From the NCBI GenBank assembly GCA_044347745.1, contig JBIKUD010000003.1:1-64000 (forward strand): a stretch of DNA of 64,000 nucleotides, given 5' to 3'. Below are positions 52,994 through 61,996 of the stretch, one piece after another. The translations under genes and the position numbers were made by a program. The notes beneath the pieces are model-generated. The model was not told the DNA's origin and made no database searches. It was given only the letters and a program-made list of their open reading frames with translations. Each line of letters begins with the position of its first letter. The stretch's first letter is position 1. The stretch is from JAIBBV01 sp044347745 (lineage in GTDB: Bacteria > Bdellovibrionota_C > UBA2361 > JAFLCA01).

Positions 52994-55900
52994 CGTCATC
53001 GCGTTCTTTTTTGTGATCCTTTGCAATCACCAAATACAAAGCAGGTACAAAAAAGAGTGTAAAAAGAGTGCCAATGAACATTCCGCTCACCAGCACAATT
53101 CCGATGCTGTTTCGTGCGCCAGAGCCCGCGCCGCTTGCAAGAATAAGCGGAAAGTGGCCAACAACTGTTGCCACCGAAGTCATCAGAACTGGACGAAGAC
53201 GCGTGCTTGCTGACCCAAGGGCGGCTTCGCGTTTAGATTTTCCTTCCTCTTGAAGCTTGTTGGCAAATTCAACAATAAGAATTCCATTTTTTGCGACCAA
53301 GCCCACCAGAGTCACCAGTCCAACTTGGGAATAAATATTAAGCGAGGTGGCGCCTAAACATACAAATATAAGGGAACCAGCAAGAGCCAGAGGCACAGAG
53401 CCAAGCAATACGATTATGGGATCTCTAAAGCTTTCAAATTGCGCAGCGAGAACAAGAAATATGAGAATTGTTGCCAGAATAAGGGTTTCAGTTAGTGCGT
53501 TTCCTTCTTTACGTAACTGCCGCGATTCGCCGGCATAATCAATGGTAAATCCCGGCGGCAAGATGGTTTTCGCTGCCTCTTCAAGGGCCTTAAGTCCTTG
53601 GTCAATGCTGACACCTGGTGGAATCGCCCCTTGAATTTTTGCCGAGTTAAGCTGTTGGAAGCGATTAAGCTGACGGGGCTGAGTGGCCACTTCAACCGAG
53701 GCTACGGCTGAGACAGGAATAAGCATTCCTGAGGGGCTCGTGAGGTAGCTATTCAAAACTTGCTCGGGATTTAATCGGGCTTGCCGTTTTGCCTGAGGGA
53801 TAACTTTGTAGCTGCGCCCTTGAATGTTAAATCGATTAACGTAATCGCCACCGGTTAGCACTGCAATGTCTCTTGCCACGTCTTCAAGCGACAAACCTAG
53901 GGCCGCAACTTTGTCTCGATCTATAAGTATGCGTCCTTGGGGTAGGTCATACTTTAAGTCGGTGTCGGCATACATGAACATGCCGCTTTGAAAAGCTGCT
54001 CCCACAAGCTTTCCAGCAGCCTCAAGCATTTGCTCTGGTTCCGCTGTAGAGGAAATTACCATTTCAACCGGGAAATCGCTGCCGCCAGGGAGTGGTGGCG
54101 GAGAGGTGACGATGAGTCGTACTCCAGGAATAACGCTCATACGGCCCCAAAGTTCGCCTTCAATCTCCGCTACTCCGCGAGCACGTTCGCTCCAGGGTTT
54201 TAAGATCATGCCAGAGAAACCGCCCGTAGCTTGGGTAAGCTGAAAGGTGTTGGCGTGTTCAGGAAAACTTCTAAAAATTTCCTCCGCTTGTTCGGTGTAG
54301 GGCACTGTTTGCTCTAACGTTGCATTTGGGGCCCCCTGCACAATACCAAACACCACGCCTTGGTCTTCGCGAGGCGCAAGTTCTTTAGTCGAAAACATGT
54401 AGAGGAGAGGAATGGAGAGAATGAGTAAGGCCGTGGCAGCTAACACCATGGCTTTTAAATCGAGGATAGATCCTAAAGCACTTATATAGCGGCGACGGAG
54501 GTTTTCAAAAACCGCATCGACTCGCAGTTTCATTCGACTCGGCTTTTCGTGAGCGCGAAGTAGCCGCGAGCTCATCATAGGGGACAGCGTTAAAGCGACA
54601 AACCCTGAAATGATAACGGCACCAGCCAGCGTAAATGCGAATTCTCGAAAGAGAGCCCCAGTAAGCCCACCTTGAATGCCAATTGGCGCATACACGGCAG
54701 CCAATGTAATCGTCATGGCGATAGTTGGGGCCACAAGTTCTCGTCCAGCAGTCAGGGCTGCTTGTACTGGAGCGAGACCTTCTTGAATATGACGCTCGAC
54801 GTTCTCAAGCATCACAATCGCGTCATCAACCACCAGACCAACCGCTAACACAATTGCCAGCAAGGTAAGAAGATTGAGCGTAAATCCAAGGCTAAGCATC
54901 AGAGCTGCAGCGCCAATTAAGGACAACGGAATGGCGACCACAGGCACCAAAACGCCCCTAAATGATCCAATAAAAAGATAAATTACCAAAATGACGATTA
55001 GAATTGTTTCAAGAAGTGTTTTGCTTACTTCAGAGAGCGCATCTCGAATGTACGCAGTTGCGTCATAGGGTACTCCCACTTGCATGCCCTTTGGTGCTGC
55101 TTTCTCAATGGCAGGAAGAAGGTCTCGTACCTTCTCGATTACTTCGAGCGAATTCGCGTTCGGCAGAACCCAGACGCCCATGAACGTAGCGGCTTTGCCA
55201 CCAAATCGAACATCTTCTTCGTAAGATTCTGCGCCAAGTACCACTTCAGCTACGTCCCGAAGCCGCACCAGAGTGCTGCCGTTTTGCTTTACGACTAAAT
55301 TTTCAAACTCTTCCCGGGTACGTAAATCGGTGTTGGTGGTAAGGTTCATGCTTACTAAGGATCCTTTGGTTGCTCCAACAGCAGCCAGCACATTGTTGGC
55401 TGCAAGAGCACGGCTCACATCTGAGGGGCTTAACCCCAAGCCTGCAAGAGCATCTGGTTTAAGCCAGATACGCATGGCAAAAGTTCTTGCCCCGAGAATG
55501 TCTGCTTTTTGTACTCCCGCAACGGCTGAGAGCTGTGGTTGCACCACACGAGTGAGGTAGTCAGTAATTTGACTTTGATCGAGATTGTCAGAATAGAAAC
55601 TTAAATATACTGAGGCAAAGCGGCTGTCGGCATTTTCAACGGTAATAATTGGAGATTCTGCTTCCGGCGGAAGTTCGCTTCTTACTTGGGCCACCTTTGC
55701 TTGAATCTGAGTGAGGGCGTCGTTGGTGTTGTAATTTAAGCGTAAGTGGGCGGTGATGGTGCTGGCACCCTGAGCGCTAGATGACTCGAGGTAATCTATG
55801 CCATCGGCACTGGCAATCACTCGCTCTAACGGAGTGGTTACGAAACCACGCACAAGGTCGGCGTTTGCGCCAACGTAGACTGTTTTGACAGTCACTACTG

Positions 55901-56027
55901 CCACGTCACTTCTTGGATATTGCTGAACGCTAATGCTCTGAATAGCTTTAATGCCAGCTACGAGAATAAGAATATTGACGCACAGGGCCAATACAGGGCG
56001 TTTAATAAAAAGGTCAGTGAAGCTCAC
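52974..56027 (-). CDS. RND-family multidrug efflux transporter
   Basis: 1017 aa. Starts MSFTDLFIKRPVLALCVNIL. Helix 4 has GLVVDDAIVMLENVERH near residue 400 with the conserved Asp pair. The two periplasmic loops and 12 helices are complete. Last gene of a three-gene operon (outer-membrane protein, adaptor, pump), 32 bases after the adaptor stop. Of the HAE1 type found in MexW/MuxB-like pumps; substrates would be amphipathic compounds, not metals, but this is not provable here. Confidence 0.9.
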   Translation of the reverse strand: MSFTDLFIKRPVLALCVNILILVAGIKAIQSISVQQYPRSDVAVVTVKTVYVGANADLVRGFVTTPLERVIASADGIDYLESSSAQGASTITAHLRLNYNTNDALTQIQAKVAQVRSELPPEAESPIITVENADSRFASVYLSFYSDNLDQSQITDYLTRVVQPQLSAVAGVQKADILGARTFAMRIWLKPDALAGLGLSPSDVSRALAANNVLAAVGATKGSLVSMNLTTNTDLRTREEFENLVVKQNGSTLVRLRDVAEVVLGAESYEEDVRFGGKAATFMGVWVLPNANSLEVIEKVRDLLPAIEKAAPKGMQVGVPYDATAYIRDALSEVSKTLLETILIVILVIYLFIGSFRGVLVPVVAIPLSLIGAAALMLSLGFTLNLLTLLAIVLAVGLVVDDAIVMLENVERHIQEGLAPVQAALTAGRELVAPTIAMTITLAAVYAPIGIQGGLTGALFREFAFTLAGAVIISGFVALTLSPMMSSRLLRAHEKPSRMKLRVDAVFENLRRRYISALGSILDLKAMVLAATALLILSIPLLYMFSTKELAPREDQGVVFGIVQGAPNATLEQTVPYTEQAEEIFRSFPEHANTFQLTQATGGFSGMILKPWSERARGVAEIEGELWGRMSVIPGVRLIVTSPPPLPGGSDFPVEMVISSTAEPEQMLEAAGKLVGAAFQSGMFMYADTDLKYDLPQGRILIDRDKVAALGLSLEDVARDIAVLTGGDYVNRFNIQGRSYKVIPQAKRQARLNPEQVLNSYLTSPSGMLIPVSAVASVEVATQPRQLNRFQQLNSAKIQGAIPPGVSIDQGLKALEEAAKTILPPGFTIDYAGESRQLRKEGNALTETLILATILIFLVLAAQFESFRDPIIVLLGSVPLALAGSLIFVCLGATSLNIYSQVGLVTLVGLVAKNGILIVEFANKLQEEGKSKREAALGSASTRLRPVLMTSVATVVGHFPLILASGAGSGARNSIGIVLVSGMFIGTLFTLFFVPALYLVIAKDHKKERDDVSSLAA

Positions 56028-56059
56028 GGTGCTATCCCTTTTTTAGAAGCATTTTCAGA

Positions 56060-57211
56060 TTACGTATCAGCAGGCGTTGGTGCATCACTCACGACTGGGC
56101 TACGACTATTATCAACAACCACCTTGGCGCCGGGTCTCAATTTAAATGCGCCAGCGGTTACTACCTCCTGATTTTCTGTGAGACCAGAAAGTACCATTAC
56201 TTTGTCTCCACGGCGTTGACCGAGTCTCACTATCGTTTGAGATATATCTCGTGGACCCTGTGCATCGGTAGATTGAACAACCCAGACGCTGTCGCCATAA
56301 GGCGCGTGCATTATGGCAGTCTGCGGAATGATAAGTGCATCTTGCGGTGCACCAATATCAATTTCTATATGGGTAAACATTCCGGGGCGTAATTCTCCGC
56401 TTTGGTTGGCGAGTGTTGCTCTCACGGCAACGGTGCGAGTTGCATTTTCAATCTGAGGATCTATGCCGGTAACCAAGCCTTCAAAAACCCGATCTGGAAA
56501 TGCGTCCACGGTAACAGTAACTTTAAGTCCAAGACTCAACTGACTTAACGCGTTTTGCGGTAATGCAAAATCAGCATAGACGGGGTCGAGTGCATACAGC
56601 GGCACAAGCGGGGTTCCTGGAGAAACATATTGGCCAAGACTTACTTGACGAATGCCTAGTTTGCCGCCAAATGGAGCAAGAATCCTCTTTTTAGCAATAG
56701 TTGCGCGTAATGCCTTTTCTTCTGCCTCGGCGCGAGCAAGGGCCTCTTGGGCCGATTCAAATGATTCTTGAGAAACTGCAAGATCTTTACGCAAACGTTC
56801 GGCGCGCTCAAATGCGGTGCGTGCGCGTTTGGTGCTTGCGATAGCGCCAACAAGCTGCGCGTCTTCAACGCTTGCATCTATTTCGAGCAAGAAATCACCC
56901 GCCTTCACGTCAGCGCCAGATTCAAAATTGATTTTAGTTATTTTGCCCGCTACCTCGGCACTGAGCGTCGCTCCCTGAGAAGCCGTGATGCTGCCAACTG
57001 CATGCGACCTATTTTGCCAAGAGACTTTACTGACGATACTCGTGCTGACGGCCTCGGGTGGCATCACCATTGAAGAGTGCTGCGCCATGGCTGCCGAAAT
57101 TTGGAAGCCTTTGACGACTGCCACGAACGCGATAACTAAGGTCACGGCTCCTGCCCCCACAAAAATTTGAAGGTTTCGGCTTTGTCGAATAATTTCAATT
57201 CTAGCTTTCAT
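56060..57211 (-). CDS. RND periplasmic adaptor (membrane fusion protein)
   Basis: 383 aa. ATG 57211 overlaps the outer-membrane gene stop (ATGA) and has AGGAA upstream, so this start is preferred over an in-frame ATG at 57286. An N-terminal anchor (residues 12-32) is followed by a lipoyl/biotinyl-like hairpin (GKITKINFESGADVKAGDFLLEIDAS near residue 70), alpha-hairpin coiled coil (100-140) and beta-barrel domain. Bridges the pump and the outer-membrane channel. Translationally coupled to the gene before it. Confidence 0.9.
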   Translation of the reverse strand: MKARIEIIRQSRNLQIFVGAGAVTLVIAFVAVVKGFQISAAMAQHSSMVMPPEAVSTSIVSKVSWQNRSHAVGSITASQGATLSAEVAGKITKINFESGADVKAGDFLLEIDASVEDAQLVGAIASTKRARTAFERAERLRKDLAVSQESFESAQEALARAEAEEKALRATIAKKRILAPFGGKLGIRQVSLGQYVSPGTPLVPLYALDPVYADFALPQNALSQLSLGLKVTVTVDAFPDRVFEGLVTGIDPQIENATRTVAVRATLANQSGELRPGMFTHIEIDIGAPQDALIIPQTAIMHAPYGDSVWVVQSTDAQGPRDISQTIVRLGQRRGDKVMVLSGLTENQEVVTAGAFKLRPGAKVVVDNSRSPVVSDAPTPADT

Positions 57212-58713
57212 ACATTTTCCTGCGCTTGAGATGTTTGTTCGGTTTGAGGGGTTGGTAGTTGCCAGCCGCCACCAAGGGCTTTGCAAAGCGTAATAAATTG
57301 CTGGGCAATTTCACCGCGAACCGCAACCGCTTGTTCCTCTGCAGAGAAGAGAGCTCGGTCAACTTCTAACTTATCAATAAAGTCGATAAGGCCCTCATGG
57401 TATTGCTGAGAAGCGAGCTGCGCGGCACGGCGATTAGCTGCAAGCAGGGTCTCAATATGCTGACGTTTGCGAATTAAATTTCGGTAGCTTGTAAGTGCCC
57501 CCTCAACTTCAGCTACTGCACTTAAGACAGCATTTTGATAGGCAGCAAGTTTTTGCCGCATGCGGGCATCGGCGGCATCAACTTTGGCCATTAAATTATG
57601 CCAAGAAAGAATTGGCCAACTAAACCCTGGTGCGATTGCAAATACTTCACTCGGATCATTAAAGAGAGTTCCTTGGGTGGCAGATCGAAATCCAAGTTCT
57701 CCAGTGAGGCTAAACTTAGGAAAAAGTGTTCCAATTGCTACTCCAACCCGAGCAGTGTCGGCGGCTAACGCGTGCTCAGCGACTAACAGATCTGGACGGC
57801 GCCGAAGCAATTCAGACGGTAACCCAAGTTCTGGAAGCGAATCTGGCTGGGGGAGATCTTGAAGAATAGAGAGCTCAGATTTAAGCGACTCAGTTGATTG
57901 GCCAAGAAGAACTTCCAATTGCTGCCTACTTACGTGCTCAGCAGATTCGAGCGCCGGAATTCCGGCTTCAACCTCAGAGGCTAGAGACTTTGCCCGTAAC
58001 ACATCTAGTTCAGAGCTTAGTCCGGCGGAAAAGCGTTTTTCAGTTAGTGCGAGCGAGGCAGTGGCAGCTTCCAAGTTTCCACGAGCTGCCACCAGACGAT
58101 GTTGGGCGGTACGTAGCGCGATATATTGGGCAGCAACTTGACTGAGTATTGAGAGCTGAGCTCCTTGTTCGGCGGCCAATGCCGAACCAAGTTCGGCTCG
58201 TGCTGCCTCAGCATCGCGGCGAATACGCCCAAAAAGATCTATTTCCCAACTTAATTGAGCACCTACCGAATAGCGGCTCTCGATTATTCCCCCTGGAAAA
58301 AGAGCCAAGGTGTTGCTCTCTTTCGATCTTCGGTATTCAGCCCCAAGACCGATTTCAGGATTTAAATTGGAAAGGGCCACCTGCCGCAGTGCCGCCACTT
58401 CTTCAACTTTGGCTTGGGCCTCTTTTAAGGAGAAGTTTTGGGCTCGAGCAACCTCTAGAAAGTGAAGCAGCATTGGATCTGCAAAGCGAGTAAGCCACTT
58501 CGTTTCAGGAGTTACGGGCTCAGAATTGGCTGAAATTGGTGTTTCAGGCTTGGCTTCTGCCTGAGACCAGCCCTCAGTAACAAAAGGCAACTCAGGAGCT
58601 TTAAAGTCTGGACCAATCGCGCAGGCACTAAGAGCCAAGAGGCTTACGGGCAACAGGAATCGCCTATGGGTGGAGCCAAAGAGAAACCAAAATGGTGACA
58701 ATTTGAGATGCAT
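57208..58713 (-). CDS. Outer-membrane efflux lipoprotein (NodT/OprM type)
   Basis: 501 aa. The lipobox LLALSAC near residue 31 marks a lipoprotein. PDFKAPELP follows directly, as in OprM-like channels. Two duplicated helical halves, for example LLHFLEVARAQNFSLKEAQAKVEEVAALRQVALSNLNPEIGLG and RRPDLLVAEHALAADTARVG near residue 305, build the trimeric barrel and tunnel. First gene of the OMF-MFP-RND operon. A strong hairpin at 58733-58762 separates it from the gene before. Confidence 0.9.
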   Translation of the reverse strand: MHLKLSPFWFLFGSTHRRFLLPVSLLALSACAIGPDFKAPELPFVTEGWSQAEAKPETPISANSEPVTPETKWLTRFADPMLLHFLEVARAQNFSLKEAQAKVEEVAALRQVALSNLNPEIGLGAEYRRSKESNTLALFPGGIIESRYSVGAQLSWEIDLFGRIRRDAEAARAELGSALAAEQGAQLSILSQVAAQYIALRTAQHRLVAARGNLEAATASLALTEKRFSAGLSSELDVLRAKSLASEVEAGIPALESAEHVSRQQLEVLLGQSTESLKSELSILQDLPQPDSLPELGLPSELLRRRPDLLVAEHALAADTARVGVAIGTLFPKFSLTGELGFRSATQGTLFNDPSEVFAIAPGFSWPILSWHNLMAKVDAADARMRQKLAAYQNAVLSAVAEVEGALTSYRNLIRKRQHIETLLAANRRAAQLASQQYHEGLIDFIDKLEVDRALFSAEEQAVAVRGEIAQQFITLCKALGGGWQLPTPQTEQTSQAQENV

Positions 58714-58732
58714 CGCAGGAGCCTAGCAGAGC

Positions 58733-58768
58733 GAGGGGCCCGAGACAATGCGCGGGCCCCTCATTTTT
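58733..58768. terminator. Strong hairpin between the barrel protein and efflux operon
   Basis: 10-bp perfect stem GAGGGGCCCG (58733-58742) / CGGGCCCCTC (58753-58762). On the plus strand it is followed by ATTTTT (58763-58768). On the minus strand, the direction of both flanking genes, no T-run follows, so it may act as an attenuator or an RNA-processing barrier. Confidence 0.55.
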
Positions 58769-58804
58769 GGTTAAGTTTTTCAGTTAAGGTACGGGTTTCT
58801 CTGA

Positions 58805-59872
58805 CTAAAACCGAAATCCTAACGAGAATCTTACCCTAGTTTCTGGAACTAACTGGTACCCCTCAGTTTCTGTAGACACGGGAATGTCTACATTAAGGCT
58901 CGCGTTTAGGCTTGCGGCATTGAGAGCCATGGAAGGACCTACGTATAGATTGCGGAATTCACTTGCATCTTCTTCCGCTCCAGCTTGACGATCCGACTCT
59001 TTGTGTTCTCCGCTTAGATGCAGGGCAAGCCACATCACTTGGCTTGTTGCCAAGGTAAATTGATGCCCTGCCCATAGTGAGTACAAAAGGTCATTTCCAT
59101 AACGGTAGTCTGACTCGCCACTTGTGCGAATCATATACTGTGCGTCTGCGCCTAAACCCCAAGTCCCCCAGGTCTGCTGCAAGCGCACTGCAAGCGGAAA
59201 ATCAAAGGAGCCAGTGCCCAAAGCGAGGTCATGCTCGTGCACGGCAGTAAGCACACTGTGGTCTTCTCCTGCATGTCGCAGCATGGCAATTTCATGCTGA
59301 TGTGCCTCTTCGCTGTCATGTTCAGCCTCAGGTGCAGCATGGTGGTCGGAGTCATTTTCTGACTCCGATTCAGAGTGGTGAGTCGCCGTCAGGCGACCTT
59401 CATCTCCTGTAGGAATTTTAATTCCCGCAGATGTAAATAAGGTTGCAGTTCCACCAGCAAATTTTCTATTGAGCAATTTAGCTTCTCCTTTAAAGCTGAT
59501 GTCTCCTAAGCCAGAGTCGGAGGCTGTGCGCGTGCCTTCCCCCGCAATACGGCGATAATGCCTTGAAACAAGAGGCACAGAGGCTTCAAACGTAAGCTTT
59601 TCGGAAAGCCCATAGGCAAAAACAAAATGAGAAAGAGACGAGGTAAGACGCTCCCTTTGTTCATTTTTAACGTAGGAGTTACCTAATTCGGTTTTTTTCA
59701 TCACCAGAATCTGTTGATCTAGGCGAAGCTCTGTTTGATGAGGCTTTAAGCTCGAGTTTTTGTTTCCCAAAGCCAGTGCGCATACGTCGCAGGCTACGGC
59801 AAAACTGGGTGCCAGGCTCAGCCCCATACAGAGACAAGCAAGTCTTAAAGGGGACAATATGTGGACTCTCAT
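58805..59872 (-). CDS. Outer-membrane beta-barrel protein with His/Asp/Glu-rich loop
   Basis: 355 aa from ATG 59872, chosen to give a clean signal peptide ending VAC or AVA near residue 26. A CDVCALALGN segment lies just after the cleavage site, a CxxC that may bind metal. The rest alternates amphipathic strands (LRLDQQILVMKKTELG.., ending VRFSLGFRF, a classic C-terminal aromatic barrel signal). A loop near residues 155-210 is packed with His, Asp, Glu and Ser (HHSESESENDSDHHAAPEAEHD). Outer-membrane protein likely involved in metal handling or transport; family not identified. Confidence 0.6.
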   Translation of the reverse strand: MRVHILSPLRLACLCMGLSLAPSFAVACDVCALALGNKNSSLKPHQTELRLDQQILVMKKTELGNSYVKNEQRERLTSSLSHFVFAYGLSEKLTFEASVPLVSRHYRRIAGEGTRTASDSGLGDISFKGEAKLLNRKFAGGTATLFTSAGIKIPTGDEGRLTATHHSESESENDSDHHAAPEAEHDSEEAHQHEIAMLRHAGEDHSVLTAVHEHDLALGTGSFDFPLAVRLQQTWGTWGLGADAQYMIRTSGESDYRYGNDLLYSLWAGHQFTLATSQVMWLALHLSGEHKESDRQAGAEEDASEFRNLYVGPSMALNAASLNASLNVDIPVSTETEGYQLVPETRVRFSLGFRF

Positions 59873-59975
59873 AGAATTGATTCTTTTTTGAGAAAACTGT
59901 TTTGTGCAGCGCAAAGGCTTCGATGTGCACAAACACCGCAAGCCTAAAGCGGACAATTAAATAAAGTGAGGAAGT

Positions 59976-60308
59976 TTAAATAGTCGGGACGGTGTGAACC
60001 GGTGGGTCTCTTGCATTTTGGCGGAAGAGAGAAGCCTTTTTCTTGGCTTGTTGGATTAAAACAAAAGATGCCGGCTCAGTTTTGTGAAGCGCCGGATTCT
60101 CAATAGACAAGACTGGTTCAAATGAGAGTAAACTGCCTAAAGTTCTTAGTTCAGCAAATGGACAGGGTGCCGACTGGCTTGTCTTTTTTTTGTCGTGACA
60201 ATGGCAATGTTCGTTCGGAATTCGGGCAAGCGGTGTTGCAGATGAAAGCACCAGGACAAAAACGCTGAGTATAATTGAACCCCAAAGTGGGGCTCGCCGA
60301 ATTTCCAT
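59976..60308 (-). CDS. Small secreted protein with HCHCHD motif
   Basis: 110 aa. Signal or anchor (ILSVFVLVLSSATPLA, residues 13-28) followed by IPNEHCHCHDKKKTSQSAPCPF. The HCHCHD cluster plus the following Cys would bind a transition metal. The rest is without recognised domain. It lies upstream of the barrel gene, divergent from the photolyase gene and overlapping its 5' region. Together with the His/Asp-rich barrel protein it suggests a metal-related function. Confidence 0.5.
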   Translation of the reverse strand: MEIRRAPLWGSIILSVFVLVLSSATPLARIPNEHCHCHDKKKTSQSAPCPFAELRTLGSLLSFEPVLSIENPALHKTEPASFVLIQQAKKKASLFRQNARDPPVHTVPTI

Positions 60309-60334
60309 GCAACACAGACTTTAGTTGGTTTGGT

Positions 60335-61741
60335 ATGAAAAAGTACAGTAGGGGATTATTCGTATTTCGCCGCGACTTGAGGCTTATTGACAATACAGCC
60401 CTTAGCGCAGCACTACAAAGTTGTAAGCAGGTCTATGTGGCCTTTGTGCTTGATGCGCGGCAGCTTAAGCCTCATGCCTACCGCTCGCATAATGGACTAC
60501 GCTTTATGTGCGAAAGCCTTCATGAACTGGCGGAAGAGCTTCGTGCCCGCGGTAGTCAACTTTTCTGGCTAGAGGGACAGGCCGAGCGAGAGATTCCGGC
60601 ATTTATGAATGCCCACCAGATTGAGGCGCTTTTTGTAAATAAAGACTACACGCCTTTTAGTCGAGAGCGAGACAAAAAAATCAGTCAGGCGGTAGAAGCG
60701 CTGGGTAAAGTTTTTCATTCTTTTTCAGATTTACTTTTGGTTGAACCTAGTCAATTTGCCAAACCCGATGGCAAGCCATACACCGTTTTTACTCCCTTTT
60801 ATAAACGAGCGTTGACGCAAGAAGTGCGTACACTTTCTCCAAATCCGTTTGACGGATTAGAAAGAGGTGAAGGTTTGGTGCCAGGTAACATGCAGGACAG
60901 CGCTTTTAATTTAGAAAGCCTGTTGCCACAAAACTTAGCAGCCAACCCAAGGCAGCGTGGTGGCCGCGCTGCCGCCCTTAAATTAATTGCCGAGCTTTCT
61001 ACTAAATCAAACTATAAAGAAGAACGTGATATTCCGAGTATTAAAGGCACTACTACCTTATCGGCGCATCATAAATTTGGCACCTGTTCAATTCGAGAAG
61101 TGTATTGGGCAGCTCGCGAATTGTATGGGGCGGATTCAACTTTGGTGCGAGAGCTTTATTGGAGAGATTTTTTTACGCATATTGCCTGGCATTTTCCCAA
61201 AGTGTTTAGCGGTGCTTTTCAGCAGCAGTATGACGCGATTCAGTGGTCAGAAAACGAATCTGCATTTAAGCGCTTCTGTGAGGGGGAAACTGGTTTCCCT
61301 ATTGTTGACGCCGGAATTAGAGAATTGTTAACGACCGGTTATATGCATAACCGTGTGCGTATGATCGTGGCATCATTTTTAACAAAAGACCTGCATATAT
61401 CGTGGCGCTGGGGCGAGCAATTTTTTGCAAAACATCTCATTGATTTTGATCCATCAGTGAACAACGGAAGCTGGCAGTGGGCTGCTTCCACCGGCTGCGA
61501 CGCCCAGCCATATTTTCGCATTTTTAACCCGTGGCTTCAGCAAGAGCGCTTTGATCCAGATTGTGTCTATATAAAGCGCTACGTCCCCGAACTCAAAACT
61601 CTAAGCCCTAAGCAAATTCACCAGCTCGGAGAAGAGGGGGCCAGCAGGCCAGCGGGATACCCTGCTGCAATTTGTGAGCATAGTTTTGAAAAAGATAGAG
61701 CACTTGAAATGTTTGAAGCGATTGCAAAAAAGCAAATGTAA
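60335..61741 (+). CDS. phrB: Deoxyribodipyrimidine photolyase (class I)
   Basis: 468 aa from ATG 60335. N-terminal antenna-binding domain: GLFVFRRDLRLIDNTAL at residues 6-22, LFWLEGQAEREIP near 75. C-terminal FAD domain: FTHIAWHFPKVFSGAFQQQYDAIQW near 285, GFPIVDAGIRELLTTGYMHNRVRMIVASFL near 325 and FDPSVNNGSWQWAASTGCDAQPYFRIFNP near 372. These residues hold FAD and the pyrimidine dimer. The enzyme uses blue light to split UV-induced cyclobutane dimers. It lies near the B12/XRE light-sensor candidate (8 kb away). Confidence 0.95.
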   Translation: MKKYSRGLFVFRRDLRLIDNTALSAALQSCKQVYVAFVLDARQLKPHAYRSHNGLRFMCESLHELAEELRARGSQLFWLEGQAEREIPAFMNAHQIEALFVNKDYTPFSRERDKKISQAVEALGKVFHSFSDLLLVEPSQFAKPDGKPYTVFTPFYKRALTQEVRTLSPNPFDGLERGEGLVPGNMQDSAFNLESLLPQNLAANPRQRGGRAAALKLIAELSTKSNYKEERDIPSIKGTTTLSAHHKFGTCSIREVYWAARELYGADSTLVRELYWRDFFTHIAWHFPKVFSGAFQQQYDAIQWSENESAFKRFCEGETGFPIVDAGIRELLTTGYMHNRVRMIVASFLTKDLHISWRWGEQFFAKHLIDFDPSVNNGSWQWAASTGCDAQPYFRIFNPWLQQERFDPDCVYIKRYVPELKTLSPKQIHQLGEEGASRPAGYPAAICEHSFEKDRALEMFEAIAKKQM

Positions 61742-61996
61742 ATAAGCATTCGAGTTGCAAGTACGTCAGAGGTACGCAGAGAAATATAGAACAAGCTTAT
61801 CGTAAGTTTTTGTTTCAACTTTGTGAGCTTGGTTCCCCCTCGGCGGTAAAATACTTTTTCTTTGCCAGCCGTTAATCGTTTCAGTTGAGTAGTTTTTTCT
61901 TCAACGGATCTTAAGCTTCTCGGTATCTGTATCCCGCACCAGAACCAGAAGCAGTGTCTACCTTCTGACCTGATTACCCGCTTTTAACAGAAAACT

